Program-made: the position numbers and the translations under genes
Source: Sphingobacteriales bacterium
Lineage (GTDB): Bacteria > Bacteroidota > Bacteroidia > Chitinophagales > UBA2359
NCBI GenBank assembly: GCA_016718845.1
Contig: JADKCK010000006.1
Span: forward strand, 1-64,000
Direction: 5' to 3'
Length of the DNA: 64,000 bases
Notes under the pieces: generated by a model
What the model was told of the DNA's origin: nothing
Databases searched by the model: none
The model's input: the letters and a program-made list of their open reading frames with translations, nothing else
Part shown: positions 47,415 through 55,738 of the stretch, one piece after another
How positions within the stretch are numbered: position 1 is the first letter of the stretch
How the letters are laid out: each line of letters begins with the position of its first letter

Positions 47415-48317
47415 TCACCAATTTTCGGTTATCCAAAGGGTATTGGTATTGGGTAGTTGTTTGTTTGGACTTATGCCCAACATAAACCCGCCGCCGCCTG
47501 CCCCGCAAATTTTTAGGTAATACTGGTGGGTATCTAAACCTTGCTGCCAAAGGGTTTGTAGGTGTTGCGGTATCAGAAACGAAAAATGGTGCAGTTGCCA
47601 CTCGGATAGTTTGCCTACCAAATCGAACAAAAGGGTTTTGTTGCCCGCTTGCCATGCATCTATACAGGCTTCGTTTAGGGGTAGCAGTTGTTGTTGGTAT
47701 AGCTGCAAAAAAGAGGCATCGTTTAGCTTTTGCAAAAACTGTTGTACCAAAGGCGCGGTTTGGCGCGGCTGTTGCGTATCGAGCAAAAACCATTGGTAGG
47801 GCGTATTGTTTTGGGCAGATGTGGTTTGACTAATGGGCGTAATGTGGTTGCCTTGTACCATTAGTGGCTGCTGCAAATAGCACACCAAAGGGTCAATACC
47901 CGAGCTTTTGCCGTGTAGGTGGCTTTCGGTATCGGCAAATTGTTGTTTGAGCAGCGCCCAGTTGTTGGTTTTTGATAGGGCAAACTGTTGGTACAATGCC
48001 GCTATCAAAGCCCCCGAACTGCCCAAGCCATAACCTTGTGGTATGCTCGAATCAAAGTACAAACCTTGGTCAAGGGCTTGTTCAAGAGCGGCAATGTCCC
48101 ACAAAATATTTAACTCTCCTTTACCTTCTTGGGCAATGTGTTGCACCAAATTTGCAAGGGCTTTGTGCGATTGTTGTATGTGAGGGGTGGTTTGTAGGCT
48201 TGTTTTATCGGCAAAAGCTAATTGCCCTTTAAAGCCATAGTAAGGCACTGCCACCCCACGACCACTCCGAACAATGGCGTACTCGCCAAATAATAAAATT
48301 TTAGCAGGGAAAAACAT
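47415..48317 (-). CDS. mvk: mevalonate kinase (GHMP family)
   Basis: 300 residues of the GHMP kinase fold. The N-terminal PAKILLFGEYAIV, the ATP loop QGYGLGSSGALI, the GKSSGIDPLVC segment and the C-terminal KICGAGGGGFML match mevalonate kinase, which phosphorylates mevalonate in isoprenoid synthesis. Many Bacteroidota use the mevalonate route, so this is consistent. Related GHMP sugar kinases are less likely because of the FGEYAIV start. It lies 181 bp upstream of the PKD gene on the same strand and shares a divergent promoter region with the lipoprotein at 48526. Confidence 0.88.
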   Translation of the reverse strand: MFFPAKILLFGEYAIVRSGRGVAVPYYGFKGQLAFADKTSLQTTPHIQQSHKALANLVQHIAQEGKGELNILWDIAALEQALDQGLYFDSSIPQGYGLGSSGALIAALYQQFALSKTNNWALLKQQFADTESHLHGKSSGIDPLVCYLQQPLMVQGNHITPISQTTSAQNNTPYQWFLLDTQQPRQTAPLVQQFLQKLNDASFLQLYQQQLLPLNEACIDAWQAGNKTLLFDLVGKLSEWQLHHFSFLIPQHLQTLWQQGLDTHQYYLKICGAGGGGFMLGISPNKQLPNTNTLWITENW

Positions 48318-48464
48318 GGCTTTTGCGATTATTGATTATGAATTATTGATTATAGCGTGGCTGTAAACTATCGGCAGTTTAAAGCCCGAAGCCTGTAGCG
48401 AACAGCCCACAGCCTGAAGCCAAAACAAAAGCAACCTTTTTAGGGTATTTTTCGTTTGGGCTTA

Positions 48465-48472
48465 CAAATGTA
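48465..48472 (-). promoter_or_regulatory. -7 promoter element of mevalonate kinase
   Basis: TACATTTG on the minus strand. It lies about 150 bp before the mvk start, back-to-back with the plus-strand element at 48485. Confidence 0.5.
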
Positions 48473-48484
48473 CGATTATTTTGG

Positions 48485-48492
48485 TATTTTTG
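48485..48492 (+). promoter_or_regulatory. -7 promoter element of the lipoprotein cluster
   Basis: TATTTTTG matches TAnnTTTG and lies 34 bp before the ATG at 48526; it excludes the earlier in-frame TTG at 48481. Confidence 0.65.
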
Positions 48493-48525
48493 CACACCAT
48501 TTCATCACCCAAAAAAATAAATACC

Positions 48526-48966
48526 ATGAAACGTTTTTTTCTGTTAGTTTTCTTTGCTTTTTTTATGTTAATGGACACAGGGTGTGCTTATAGACGCAAT
48601 TTTTACACTAATGGCAATACTATTTATAGCCCACTTGAGCGTTGCAGAGCATCTGATATACTTAATGGAGAATCTTTTGTTTATGACGATGTTACGATTA
48701 CCAACGGTACCGCCCCCAACGAGTTTATTATTAATGGCTTTGGTGGTTTTGATAAGCTATCCGTAAACATAACAGCCCACATTACGGGCAAAAATACGTT
48801 TATAGTGCCTTTTCAAACCCAAGCCAATTGTAAATTGAGCGTAGAAGGACAAGAAAATACTACTGGCACACTTAATAGAAAAAACCACAAAATTACGCTA
48901 CCCTACAAAGTTATTTTCGCTGATAATACCGTAGAACTTTGTACCCTTGAGCTAACAAGGCAGTAA
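48526..48966 (+). CDS. lipoprotein, first of a tandem family
   Basis: 146 residues with a lipoprotein leader (MKRFFLLVFFAFFMLMDTGC). It lacks the EGF-like module of its neighbours and keeps only their C-terminal beta domain: NGTAPNEFIINGFGGFD, ITGKNTFIVPFQTQ and LSVEGQENTTGTLNR are almost identical to the copies at 49006 and 49691. Function is unknown. The spacing to the next gene is 39 bp, and the sequence before each start (ATCACCCAAAAAAATAAA) is repeated, which shows the unit of duplication included the leader region. Confidence 0.85.
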   Translation: MKRFFLLVFFAFFMLMDTGCAYRRNFYTNGNTIYSPLERCRASDILNGESFVYDDVTITNGTAPNEFIINGFGGFDKLSVNITAHITGKNTFIVPFQTQANCKLSVEGQENTTGTLNRKNHKITLPYKVIFADNTVELCTLELTRQ

Positions 48967-49005
48967 CAAACTAACATTATTTCATCACCCAAAAAAATAA
49001 ACACC

Positions 49006-49656
49006 ATGAAACATTTTTACTTTACCCTTGTTGTATTGTGTTTTTTTACCGCTTGCCGCCACAAAGATTGTGTAGATGTGCTTTGCCTAAACAATGGCTA
49101 TTGCACTACAGGCGAATGTAACTGCCCCGAGGGTTTTGGGGGCGATAATTGCGAAACCTTTTTATCGTGCGAAGCCCTAAGCCCTTTATGCCCACCCAAT
49201 GCCACCTGCCAAATGCTAAACAATGCACCCGTTTGTTTGTGCAACGCAGGCTTTGAAGGTAGCTTGTGCGATACGCTTACCCGTAGCTTTTTTACCAATG
49301 GTAGTACGGCGTATACAGCCGAAGATGTTTGCAATTGCCCATGTCCACCACCTTGTTGCATTGGGTTTCCTTATGCTGCTCCAATATTAAGCAATGGCAC
49401 CGCTCCCAACGAGTTTATCATTAATGGCTTCGGTGGTTTTGATGCTCCTCCTGTAAATGTAAGTGCCTACATTACGGGCAAAGATACATTTATAGTGCCT
49501 TTTCAAACCCAACCCGATTGGGGATTGAGCGTAGAAGGACAAGAAAATACCACCGGCACCCTTGACCGAAATGAGCATACCATTACACTGCCTTACAAAA
49601 TTACTTACAACGATAGTGCCGTAGACATTTGCACTGTTACGCTAACAAGGCAATAA
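49006..49656 (+). CDS. EGF-like lipoprotein, second of the tandem family
   Basis: 216 residues. The leader ends in a lipobox-like TACRHKDC. Two EGF-like modules follow: CVDVLCLNNGYCTTGECNC with CPEGFGGDNC, and CEALSPLCPPNATC with CLCNAGFEGSLC. The C-terminal domain (SNGTAPNEFIINGFGGFD to DICTVTLTRQ) is shared with 48526, 49691 and, more distantly, 35075. It is likely surface-exposed. It is probably cotranscribed with its neighbours from the promoter at 48485. Confidence 0.87.
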   Translation: MKHFYFTLVVLCFFTACRHKDCVDVLCLNNGYCTTGECNCPEGFGGDNCETFLSCEALSPLCPPNATCQMLNNAPVCLCNAGFEGSLCDTLTRSFFTNGSTAYTAEDVCNCPCPPPCCIGFPYAAPILSNGTAPNEFIINGFGGFDAPPVNVSAYITGKDTFIVPFQTQPDWGLSVEGQENTTGTLDRNEHTITLPYKITYNDSAVDICTVTLTRQ

Positions 49657-49690
49657 CAAAACTAACATTATCTCATCACCCCAAAATAAC

Positions 49691-50319
49691 ATGACACGTT
49701 TTACCTTGCCCTTGTTGTATTGTGTTTTACCGCTTGCCCCAAAGATTGTGTAGATGTGCTTTGCCTAAACAATGGCTATTGCACAGGGCGAATGTAACTG
49801 CCGAGGTTTGGGGCGATAATTGCGACGTTTTATCGTGCGAGCCCTAAGCCCTTATGCCCACCCAATGCCACCTGCCAAATGCTAGACAATGCCCCGTTTG
49901 TTTGTGCAACGCAGGCTTTGAAGGTACTTGTGCGATACGCTTACCCGTACTTTTTATTGATGGTCGGCGCAGCAAAGGATTCATGTTATTGCCCATATCC
50001 AGATTGTTATTTTGGAGTAAATATCTTCTATTATGCTCTAATATTAAGCAACGGTATTGCCCCTAACGAGTTTATTATTAATGGCTTTGGTGGTTTTGAT
50101 AGTCCACCTGTAAATGTAAGTGCCTACATTACGGGCAAAGATACGTTTATAGTGCCTTTTCAAAGCCAACCCGACTGGGGATTGAGCGTAGAAGGACAAG
50201 AAAACACTACAGGCACGCTTAACCGAAATGAGCATACCATTACACTGCCCTACAAAATTATTTACGCTGATGCCGAAAATACTGTAGACACTTGTACCAT
50301 TACATTAACAAGGCAATAA
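49691..50319 (+). pseudogene. third tandem copy of the EGF-like lipoprotein, frame broken many times
   Basis: The DNA aligns with 49006-49656 from start to stop, but the first 290 bp have about ten small deletions, nearly all in short runs of one base (for example GGGTTTTGGGGG becomes GGTTTGGGG, and CGAAGCCC becomes CGAGCCC). No frame survives there. From about 50040 the sequence is clean and codes for the C-terminal domain (NEFIINGFGGFDSPPV to CTITLTRQ). Either the 5' half has decayed or, given the pattern, the consensus was poorly polished in a near-identical repeat. Confidence 0.8.
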
Positions 50320-50564
50320 GTAACGTAATAAAAATAAAGTACCCCTTTACCATTTGGTACCAAATCAAACATTATTTTTGCCACTTGTACAAACCGCCAC
50401 AAAAATTGTGTCACTCCTTTGGGGTTTGATAAACATAAACTATCTAATAAAATTTACCATCAAAAACGTCTTTTACCAAAGTTTGGATGTAGCTATTGGC
50501 ACAAAAAACGTTTTTTTACCCCATTTTAAACACAGGTAGTATTACCCAAAACTATTAAAGCAAT
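50320..50564. other. AT-rich spacer, no gene seen
   Basis: No credible frame. The spacer ends at the terminator at 50565. Confidence 0.4.
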
Positions 50565-50610
50565 AAATAAACCGCTGTTAGGCTTTTGCACCCTAACAGC
50601 GGTTTATTTT
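50565..50610 (+). terminator. terminator of the lipoprotein cluster
   Basis: AAACCGCTGTTA (50569-50580) pairs with TAACAGCGGTTT (50593-50604). A nearly identical hairpin ends the next gene at 52166. Confidence 0.85.
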
Positions 50611-50667
50611 ACCTCCTCCACAAAAAAAAATTTACTGAAAATACACAAAAACATCAACAAAAAACGC

Positions 50668-50675
50668 TACTTTTG
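50668..50675 (+). promoter_or_regulatory. -7 promoter element of the FG-GAP gene
   Basis: TACTTTTG matches TAnnTTTG, 44 bp before the ATG at 50719. Confidence 0.65.
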
Positions 50676-50718
50676 CATAATCTACTAGACAATAATCCTA
50701 ACCAAAAACTAACAACTT

Positions 50719-52158
50719 ATGTTTACACAAACGCACACCCGTATTTTTTGTTTCTTTTTGCTTTGCCTTACTTACTGCTACCCAACAACAAACTGCCAAG
50801 CCCAAACCACTTTTGAATCCGAGCAAGTAATTAGTACAAATGCTAATGGTGCATACTCTGTTTATGCCATTGATATAGATGGTGATAAAAACAACGATGT
50901 GCTTTCGGTATCGTTAATTGATAATAAAGTAGCTTGTCATATAAACGATGGTAGTGGAAACTTTAATACTGAACAAATTATTGCTAATAATGCTTATGGA
51001 GCAACATTTGTTTATGCTATTGACATAGATAATGATGGTGATAACGATATACTTTCATCTTCTCAAAGTGATGATAAAATAGCTTGGTATATAAACGATG
51101 GTAGCGGCAATTTTAGTACTGAGCAAATTATTAGCACTAATGCTAATACTGCAACGTTTGTTTATGCTATTGATTTAGATGGTGATGGCGACAATGATGT
51201 ACTTTCGGCTTCTTTTAACGATGACAAAATAGCTTGGTACATAAATGATGGCAACGGAAATTTTAGTAGTGAGCAAGTTATTAGTACTAATGCAGTTAAA
51301 GCGTGGTCTGCTTATGCTGCTGATTTAGATGACGATGGCGATAATGATGTACTTTCAGCTTCTGTTGGTGATGATAAAATAGCTTGGTATATAAACAATG
51401 GCAACGGAAGTTTTAGTAGCGAGCAAATTATTAGTACTACTGCTAATGGTGCAAGGTCTGTGTATGCCATTGATATAGATGGCGATGGCGATAATGATGT
51501 ACTTTCAGCTTCTATGGATGATAATAAAATAGCTTGGTATATAAATGATGGCAACGGCAGTTTTAGTCCTGAACAAATAATTAGCACTAATGCTAATGGA
51601 GCATGGTCTGTTTATGCTACCGATTTAGATAATGATGGTGATAATGATGTACTTTCTGGTTCTTATTATAATGGTAAAATAGCTTGGTATAGCAACGATG
51701 GTAACGGCAATTTTAGTACCGAACAAATAATTAGTAATAACATTGATGGTATAGTATCTGTTTATGCCACTGATTTAGATGGCGACGGTGATAATGATGT
51801 ACTTTCGGCTTCTTTTGAAGATGATAAAATAGCTTGGTACGAGAATCAATTGTATGCAGTAGGAGTGCCTAATGAGCCTAATAATTTAGCGGCTAATGCA
51901 CCTACTGTCACTTTATCCGTAATCAGTAACACCTCCACCCCAAACACCCTACAAATACAATACAACGCCCCACAAACCCAGCCAACTACTCTACAAATCT
52001 ACAACATAATGGGTAGTTTAGTAGCCCAACAAACCTTTGATGCCACAAAAGGCAGTAACACTTGGCAGATACCCGTAGGCATGTATCCCGCAGGCGTGTA
52101 TTTGTTGCAAGTTAGCAACACAAATAGTAAAGAAACTATTAAGTGGATTAAAGAGTAG
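50719..52158 (+). CDS. FG-GAP/VCBS seven-repeat propeller protein with T9SS tail
   Basis: 479 residues. A signal peptide (TRIFCFFLLCLTYCYPT, ending CQAQ) is followed by seven repeats of exactly 50 residues (about 35-384). Each has the integrin-like calcium motif D-x-D-x-D-G-D-x-D, for example AIDIDGDGDNDVLSAS, and then KIAWYINDGNG. Seven repeats suit a seven-bladed beta-propeller. The end is a type IX sorting domain (VAQQTFDATKGSNTWQI, AGVYLLQVSNTN). Proteins like this are secreted and often bind ligands or surfaces. The repeats are also near-identical in DNA. Confidence 0.93.
   Translation: MFTQTHTRIFCFFLLCLTYCYPTTNCQAQTTFESEQVISTNANGAYSVYAIDIDGDKNNDVLSVSLIDNKVACHINDGSGNFNTEQIIANNAYGATFVYAIDIDNDGDNDILSSSQSDDKIAWYINDGSGNFSTEQIISTNANTATFVYAIDLDGDGDNDVLSASFNDDKIAWYINDGNGNFSSEQVISTNAVKAWSAYAADLDDDGDNDVLSASVGDDKIAWYINNGNGSFSSEQIISTTANGARSVYAIDIDGDGDNDVLSASMDDNKIAWYINDGNGSFSPEQIISTNANGAWSVYATDLDNDGDNDVLSGSYYNGKIAWYSNDGNGNFSTEQIISNNIDGIVSVYATDLDGDGDNDVLSASFEDDKIAWYENQLYAVGVPNEPNNLAANAPTVTLSVISNTSTPNTLQIQYNAPQTQPTTLQIYNIMGSLVAQQTFDATKGSNTWQIPVGMYPAGVYLLQVSNTNSKETIKWIKE
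50821..51870 (+). repeat. seven tandem 150-bp units within the FG-GAP gene
   Basis: The units begin at GAGCAAGTAATTAGT-like sequence and keep the phase of the code. Segments such as GATAATGATGTACTTTC and AAAATAGCTTGGTA recur almost unchanged, a sign of recent duplication or gene conversion. Confidence 0.9.
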
Positions 52159-52165
52159 ATAGAAC

Positions 52166-52208
52166 AAACCGCTGTTAAGGTCTTGCACCCTAACAGCGGT
52201 TTGTTTTT
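52166..52208 (+). terminator. terminator of the FG-GAP gene
   Basis: AAACCGCTGTTA (52166-52177) pairs with TAACAGCGGTTT (52191-52202) and is followed by a T-run. Confidence 0.88.
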
Positions 52209-52289
52209 ATCTACCCCAGATTATTTAACAAAAATAGCTGTCTAACATTGGTATTTAATCGCGATTAATAACATGCCTATGTAGCATAA

Positions 52290-52337
52290 AACGGGCAGAT
52301 AAGCAACACTAATTGGTTGTTTATCTGCCCATTTTTA
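52290..52337. terminator. terminator facing the gene at 52372
   Basis: AACGGGCAGATAAGCAAC pairs with GTTGTTTATCTGCCCATT; the stem lies past the stop of the minus-strand gene. Confidence 0.78.
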
Positions 52338-52371
52338 TGGTTTGTGTTTTATTGTGTTAGGATACAGGTCG

Positions 52372-55338
52372 TTAGTTTCGTACTACGGTAAGGCTGCCTG
52401 CCCCGCTGCCATTCCACATAATTTGAACGGTGGCAGTACCTTGTCCACTTACTATGGTGCCACCCGTAACACTCCAAGTAAAAGTAGCCCCCGGCGGATA
52501 TTGCGACGAGATGCTGTAAGTGCTTGTTTGCCCGCTACAAACATTGTTGGTGCCGCTAACGGTTGGTGGTTCGTTGGGGGGTATTTCGGTGATGCGTACA
52601 TTGTCGAGGTACAATTTGTTGCCCTGTCCGCTTTGGTTTTCGAACACTAAGGTAATCAGTTGCCCTACGTATGGCGATAAATCTATACACTCGGTGCGCC
52701 ATTGGCTGCAATTAGCAGGTGTAAAAGTAGTGATTTGGTCAGGGGCGGTGGCTAAGGCACTGCCCGATTTGCTGTAGATGGTAGTGCTTACCCCCGAGCA
52801 AGTTAGTACTTTTACGCGCAATTGGTCGAAAAGGGTGTTGTTGTAACGGGCATAAGCTACGTCAAAGTTTAAGGTAGCATCGGTAAGGTAGCGCAAATCA
52901 ATGGTTTGGCTTAGTTGGTCGGTATTGCCCGATGTGGTACTTAGGCGGTTGTTGATAACAGCCGCTGTTTGGTTGCACGCATCGCCTGTTTGGGTTTGCC
53001 ATTGGGTGGCATCGTTTCCGCCATTGGTGGCTATCCAGTTGGCAATGCCCGCCTGAAAGTTTTCGGTAAGGGGTTGAGCTATGTTTTTGGTGGGGTCGTT
53101 GGGGTAGGCATCGTTTATATCTGCCACGCCGTCGTTGTCGGTATCAATGGTTTTTAGGTAGGTAAGTAGTTGGGTAAGTGCCAAGGGTGCGTTGGTGGGC
53201 GAGGGCAAACCTGCCTGATTAAGTTTGTTTTCGCCATGGCACGAGCTACAAACGCGCACTTCGCCGGGCACAAAACTTAACCATACCCGCTCGCGCACAA
53301 TAGGCTCGTTGGTATCGTTGGTTAGTTGCCAGCTTAGGGCGCGCTCGGCAGGCACAATAGCCGCTATCGAACCATCGGAGGCAATATTTACGCTACCTTG
53401 TGCGCCTGTGGTGGGGGCTTGGTACTGCATAGCGGTGGGGTCGTGCATATATTGGGCAATTACGCGGCGTCCGGGTTGTGGATTAACTGTGCCGCCATAG
53501 CCTCGTATTTGGTCGCCTTGCACCATTTGTAGGTATTTTATGTCGTACACATTGGTGGGGGCAACATTGCTAAGGGTTTGTTTGGTGGTATTGCTTACAT
53601 GTAGGTTAAAGGGTTGTTGGCGGTCGGCATCGTCGCGGCTGGTTACATCGCGGGTAACAATCATCGCCAATTTATTTTTACTCAAAAAGTTTTGAAACTT
53701 AGCCACCTCTATACCTTGTGCATCAAAAATGCCTTGCTCGGTTGCCGATAGGTGGCTGGCGGTGGTGGCGGGGCGTGGGCGTGCTACTACCTCAACCGGA
53801 AACGTTTCCCACAAAACGCCGCTATAATGTGCCTGTACATCGGGTGTCCAATACGATACACTTTTGGTGATATTGGGTACTACATTTGCCCCTGCTACCC
53901 AATAATTGCCTTGTTGTTGCATAAACTTAATTTTAAAGTTATACCTACTTATAGGGTTAGCCGTTGTACCTTCGTTGGCATCTTCGCGGGTTTCGGTGGT
54001 GTGTACAGCCAATAAACGCCCGTCTGATAGGGGTGTTGGGTCGCGGTACAAGCCGCTGTGGTTTGCCGATGGGGTATTGTCGGCGCTGCGTGTGTCGGGG
54101 TGGGTAATGTAGGTTACGTAAATCGAGTCGGCGGTGTGGTTGGGTATTGCCGACAGGCTGGCTATCATACCTGCTGCATGTGTGCTAAACTCTTGGCAAT
54201 CGATGCCATAATAAGTACCTGCTTGGGTTTTAGATTCGCGTATTTGGTGAAAATTGTAGAGGTTGTTGGGGTTGTATCTATCCCCTGGGTTAAAATATTG
54301 TAGGTTGTTATCGTTCGAGAAGTTAGGCTCAAAATAGCCTTGCATCTCGTGTCGCCCAATGTGGTTTAGGGTTTCTAGGTCGGTTCCGTCCTCATTCATC
54401 ATCCAAGGATTAAAAATGTTTAGGGTGTGTCCAATTTCGTTTGGTTGTAGCAGGTCGGTGCGATAGCCGCGCGGCTCTGGAAACACTTCAATGTCGGGCG
54501 ATATGCTGTAACGGGTGGCGGCGGCACTTTCGTTGCTATAGTTAAAACTGCCGTAACCGTTGTTGTTTAAAATATCGCCATCGGCTTGTTGGTCGCGTTG
54601 TAGGTGGTCCCAGCGGGCAAATATTACTCGCCCGTAGCTATCAATACTTGGCGAAAAATCGCCTGATGGGGCATGGGTTAATATTTTTAGGTTATCGGCG
54701 GGGCAAGCAAAGGGGTCGAGTTGCCACAAGCCTGTTGTTACGGGCGATGATTCGTATTCGTCGCGTTGTGGGTAGTGTTGTGTTTGTCCCGAGCGTGGGC
54801 GGTCGGTGGCGAAGATGATGCGGTCGTGGGTATCGTAGATGGGGTAAACATTGTTGTAGTTTTCGGGCTGATGAGGTACTTTGGTGATAACGGGTGTGTC
54901 GTTTTCGCCCAAACCTGTTACTTCGTAAATTTGCCAATAGTAGGTTTGCACCTGATATTGTTGTGCCACATTACCTATTACCATGCTAAAAAGGGCTTTG
55001 TTGCCGTCCCAATGTACCGATGGGTCTCGGACGGCAATAGAGGTAGGTCCTTGTTGGCTGGCTGTACCAAAGGCATCGCCGGTGTTGCCATAGCCTGCCA
55101 ACTGGGTTAAGTTTTTAAGGGTTCCGTTTGGGTAATAGATGTACAAATCGCCGCCGCGTGGTGCCGCCGATACACTGCCCAAGTGGTTGCCAAATGTGCC
55201 TATCAAACTACCAAAACCATTGGGGTTAGGCACTTGGGTGCAAAACATAATGGGGTGCGGTAAGGCTTGTGCGTGGCTTTGTTGTTGCCACAAGTGCAAA
55301 ACAAGGGCAAGTGCAAAAAGAAGTAGCTGCTGTTTCAT
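52372..55338 (-). CDS. large exported protein related to hydrazine synthase alpha, with one haem-c motif
   Basis: 988 residues with a signal peptide (MKQQLLLFALALVLHLWQQQ, ending SHAQ). Residues 25-700 look like a beta-propeller related to the HZS-alpha family (YDTHDRIIFATDRPRSGQT, APSGDFSPSIDSYGRVIFARWD, GIDCQEFSTHAAGM). A single CxxCH haem-binding site follows (VCSSCHGENKLN). A calcium-type motif DTDNDGVADINDAYPNDPT, a carbohydrate-binding-like beta domain and a PKD-like domain complete it. It ends at GSLTVVRN with no sorting domain, although a gene of this design would usually have one. Many HZS-like proteins occur outside anammox bacteria, so hydrazine synthesis is not implied. A redox or sugar-binding role at the surface is possible. 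Confidence 0.8.
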   Translation of the reverse strand: MKQQLLLFALALVLHLWQQQSHAQALPHPIMFCTQVPNPNGFGSLIGTFGNHLGSVSAAPRGGDLYIYYPNGTLKNLTQLAGYGNTGDAFGTASQQGPTSIAVRDPSVHWDGNKALFSMVIGNVAQQYQVQTYYWQIYEVTGLGENDTPVITKVPHQPENYNNVYPIYDTHDRIIFATDRPRSGQTQHYPQRDEYESSPVTTGLWQLDPFACPADNLKILTHAPSGDFSPSIDSYGRVIFARWDHLQRDQQADGDILNNNGYGSFNYSNESAAATRYSISPDIEVFPEPRGYRTDLLQPNEIGHTLNIFNPWMMNEDGTDLETLNHIGRHEMQGYFEPNFSNDNNLQYFNPGDRYNPNNLYNFHQIRESKTQAGTYYGIDCQEFSTHAAGMIASLSAIPNHTADSIYVTYITHPDTRSADNTPSANHSGLYRDPTPLSDGRLLAVHTTETREDANEGTTANPISRYNFKIKFMQQQGNYWVAGANVVPNITKSVSYWTPDVQAHYSGVLWETFPVEVVARPRPATTASHLSATEQGIFDAQGIEVAKFQNFLSKNKLAMIVTRDVTSRDDADRQQPFNLHVSNTTKQTLSNVAPTNVYDIKYLQMVQGDQIRGYGGTVNPQPGRRVIAQYMHDPTAMQYQAPTTGAQGSVNIASDGSIAAIVPAERALSWQLTNDTNEPIVRERVWLSFVPGEVRVCSSCHGENKLNQAGLPSPTNAPLALTQLLTYLKTIDTDNDGVADINDAYPNDPTKNIAQPLTENFQAGIANWIATNGGNDATQWQTQTGDACNQTAAVINNRLSTTSGNTDQLSQTIDLRYLTDATLNFDVAYARYNNTLFDQLRVKVLTCSGVSTTIYSKSGSALATAPDQITTFTPANCSQWRTECIDLSPYVGQLITLVFENQSGQGNKLYLDNVRITEIPPNEPPTVSGTNNVCSGQTSTYSISSQYPPGATFTWSVTGGTIVSGQGTATVQIMWNGSGAGSLTVVRN

Positions 55339-55406
55339 GTTGATAATAAGTTTGAGTGATGAATGATGTGGGCGTGGCTAATTTTAAACGGGAGGCAAAT
55401 AGGTTG

Positions 55407-55414
55407 CAAAGCTA
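55407..55414 (-). promoter_or_regulatory. -7 promoter element for the gene at 55338
   Basis: TAGCTTTG on the minus strand, 69 bp upstream of the ATG. Confidence 0.55.
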
Positions 55415-55682
55415 CCATTTTTACAACGTTTTGTGCCAAATCCTTATTGGTTTATGCTGTTTTTAAGAAAAAATGTTACCTGTTTGTGGTTAATAATGTT
55501 GTGTATAAATTTGTTGGACTTTGAGGTGGTGCTAATCAACTGAAAACGAATAAATACTCCTATCACACAAACAAATAATTTATGCCACGATACCAATAAT
55601 TGTAACATACAAAGTATCTATTATACCGATACTTGTATTGGACAATTGGAATATGACAAGCAATAGCCTGAGTACAAGCGCA
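55415..55682. other. spacer with no gene seen
   Basis: AT-rich, ending at the dnaB terminator. Confidence 0.4.
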
Positions 55683-55722
55683 AAAAAACACCTGCTGGGC
55701 AATGCTCAACAGGTGTTTTTTG
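55683..55722 (-). terminator. terminator of dnaB
   Basis: AAAAAACACCTG pairs with CAGGTGTTTTTT, 17 bp beyond the dnaB stop. Confidence 0.88.
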
Positions 55723-55738
55723 TGGGTGGATGTTTGGT

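Noticed and set aside
52372..55338. True hydrazine synthase (anammox)
   Set aside because: Only one haem motif, no beta/gamma subunits, and a non-planctomycete context; only fold-level similarity is claimed.
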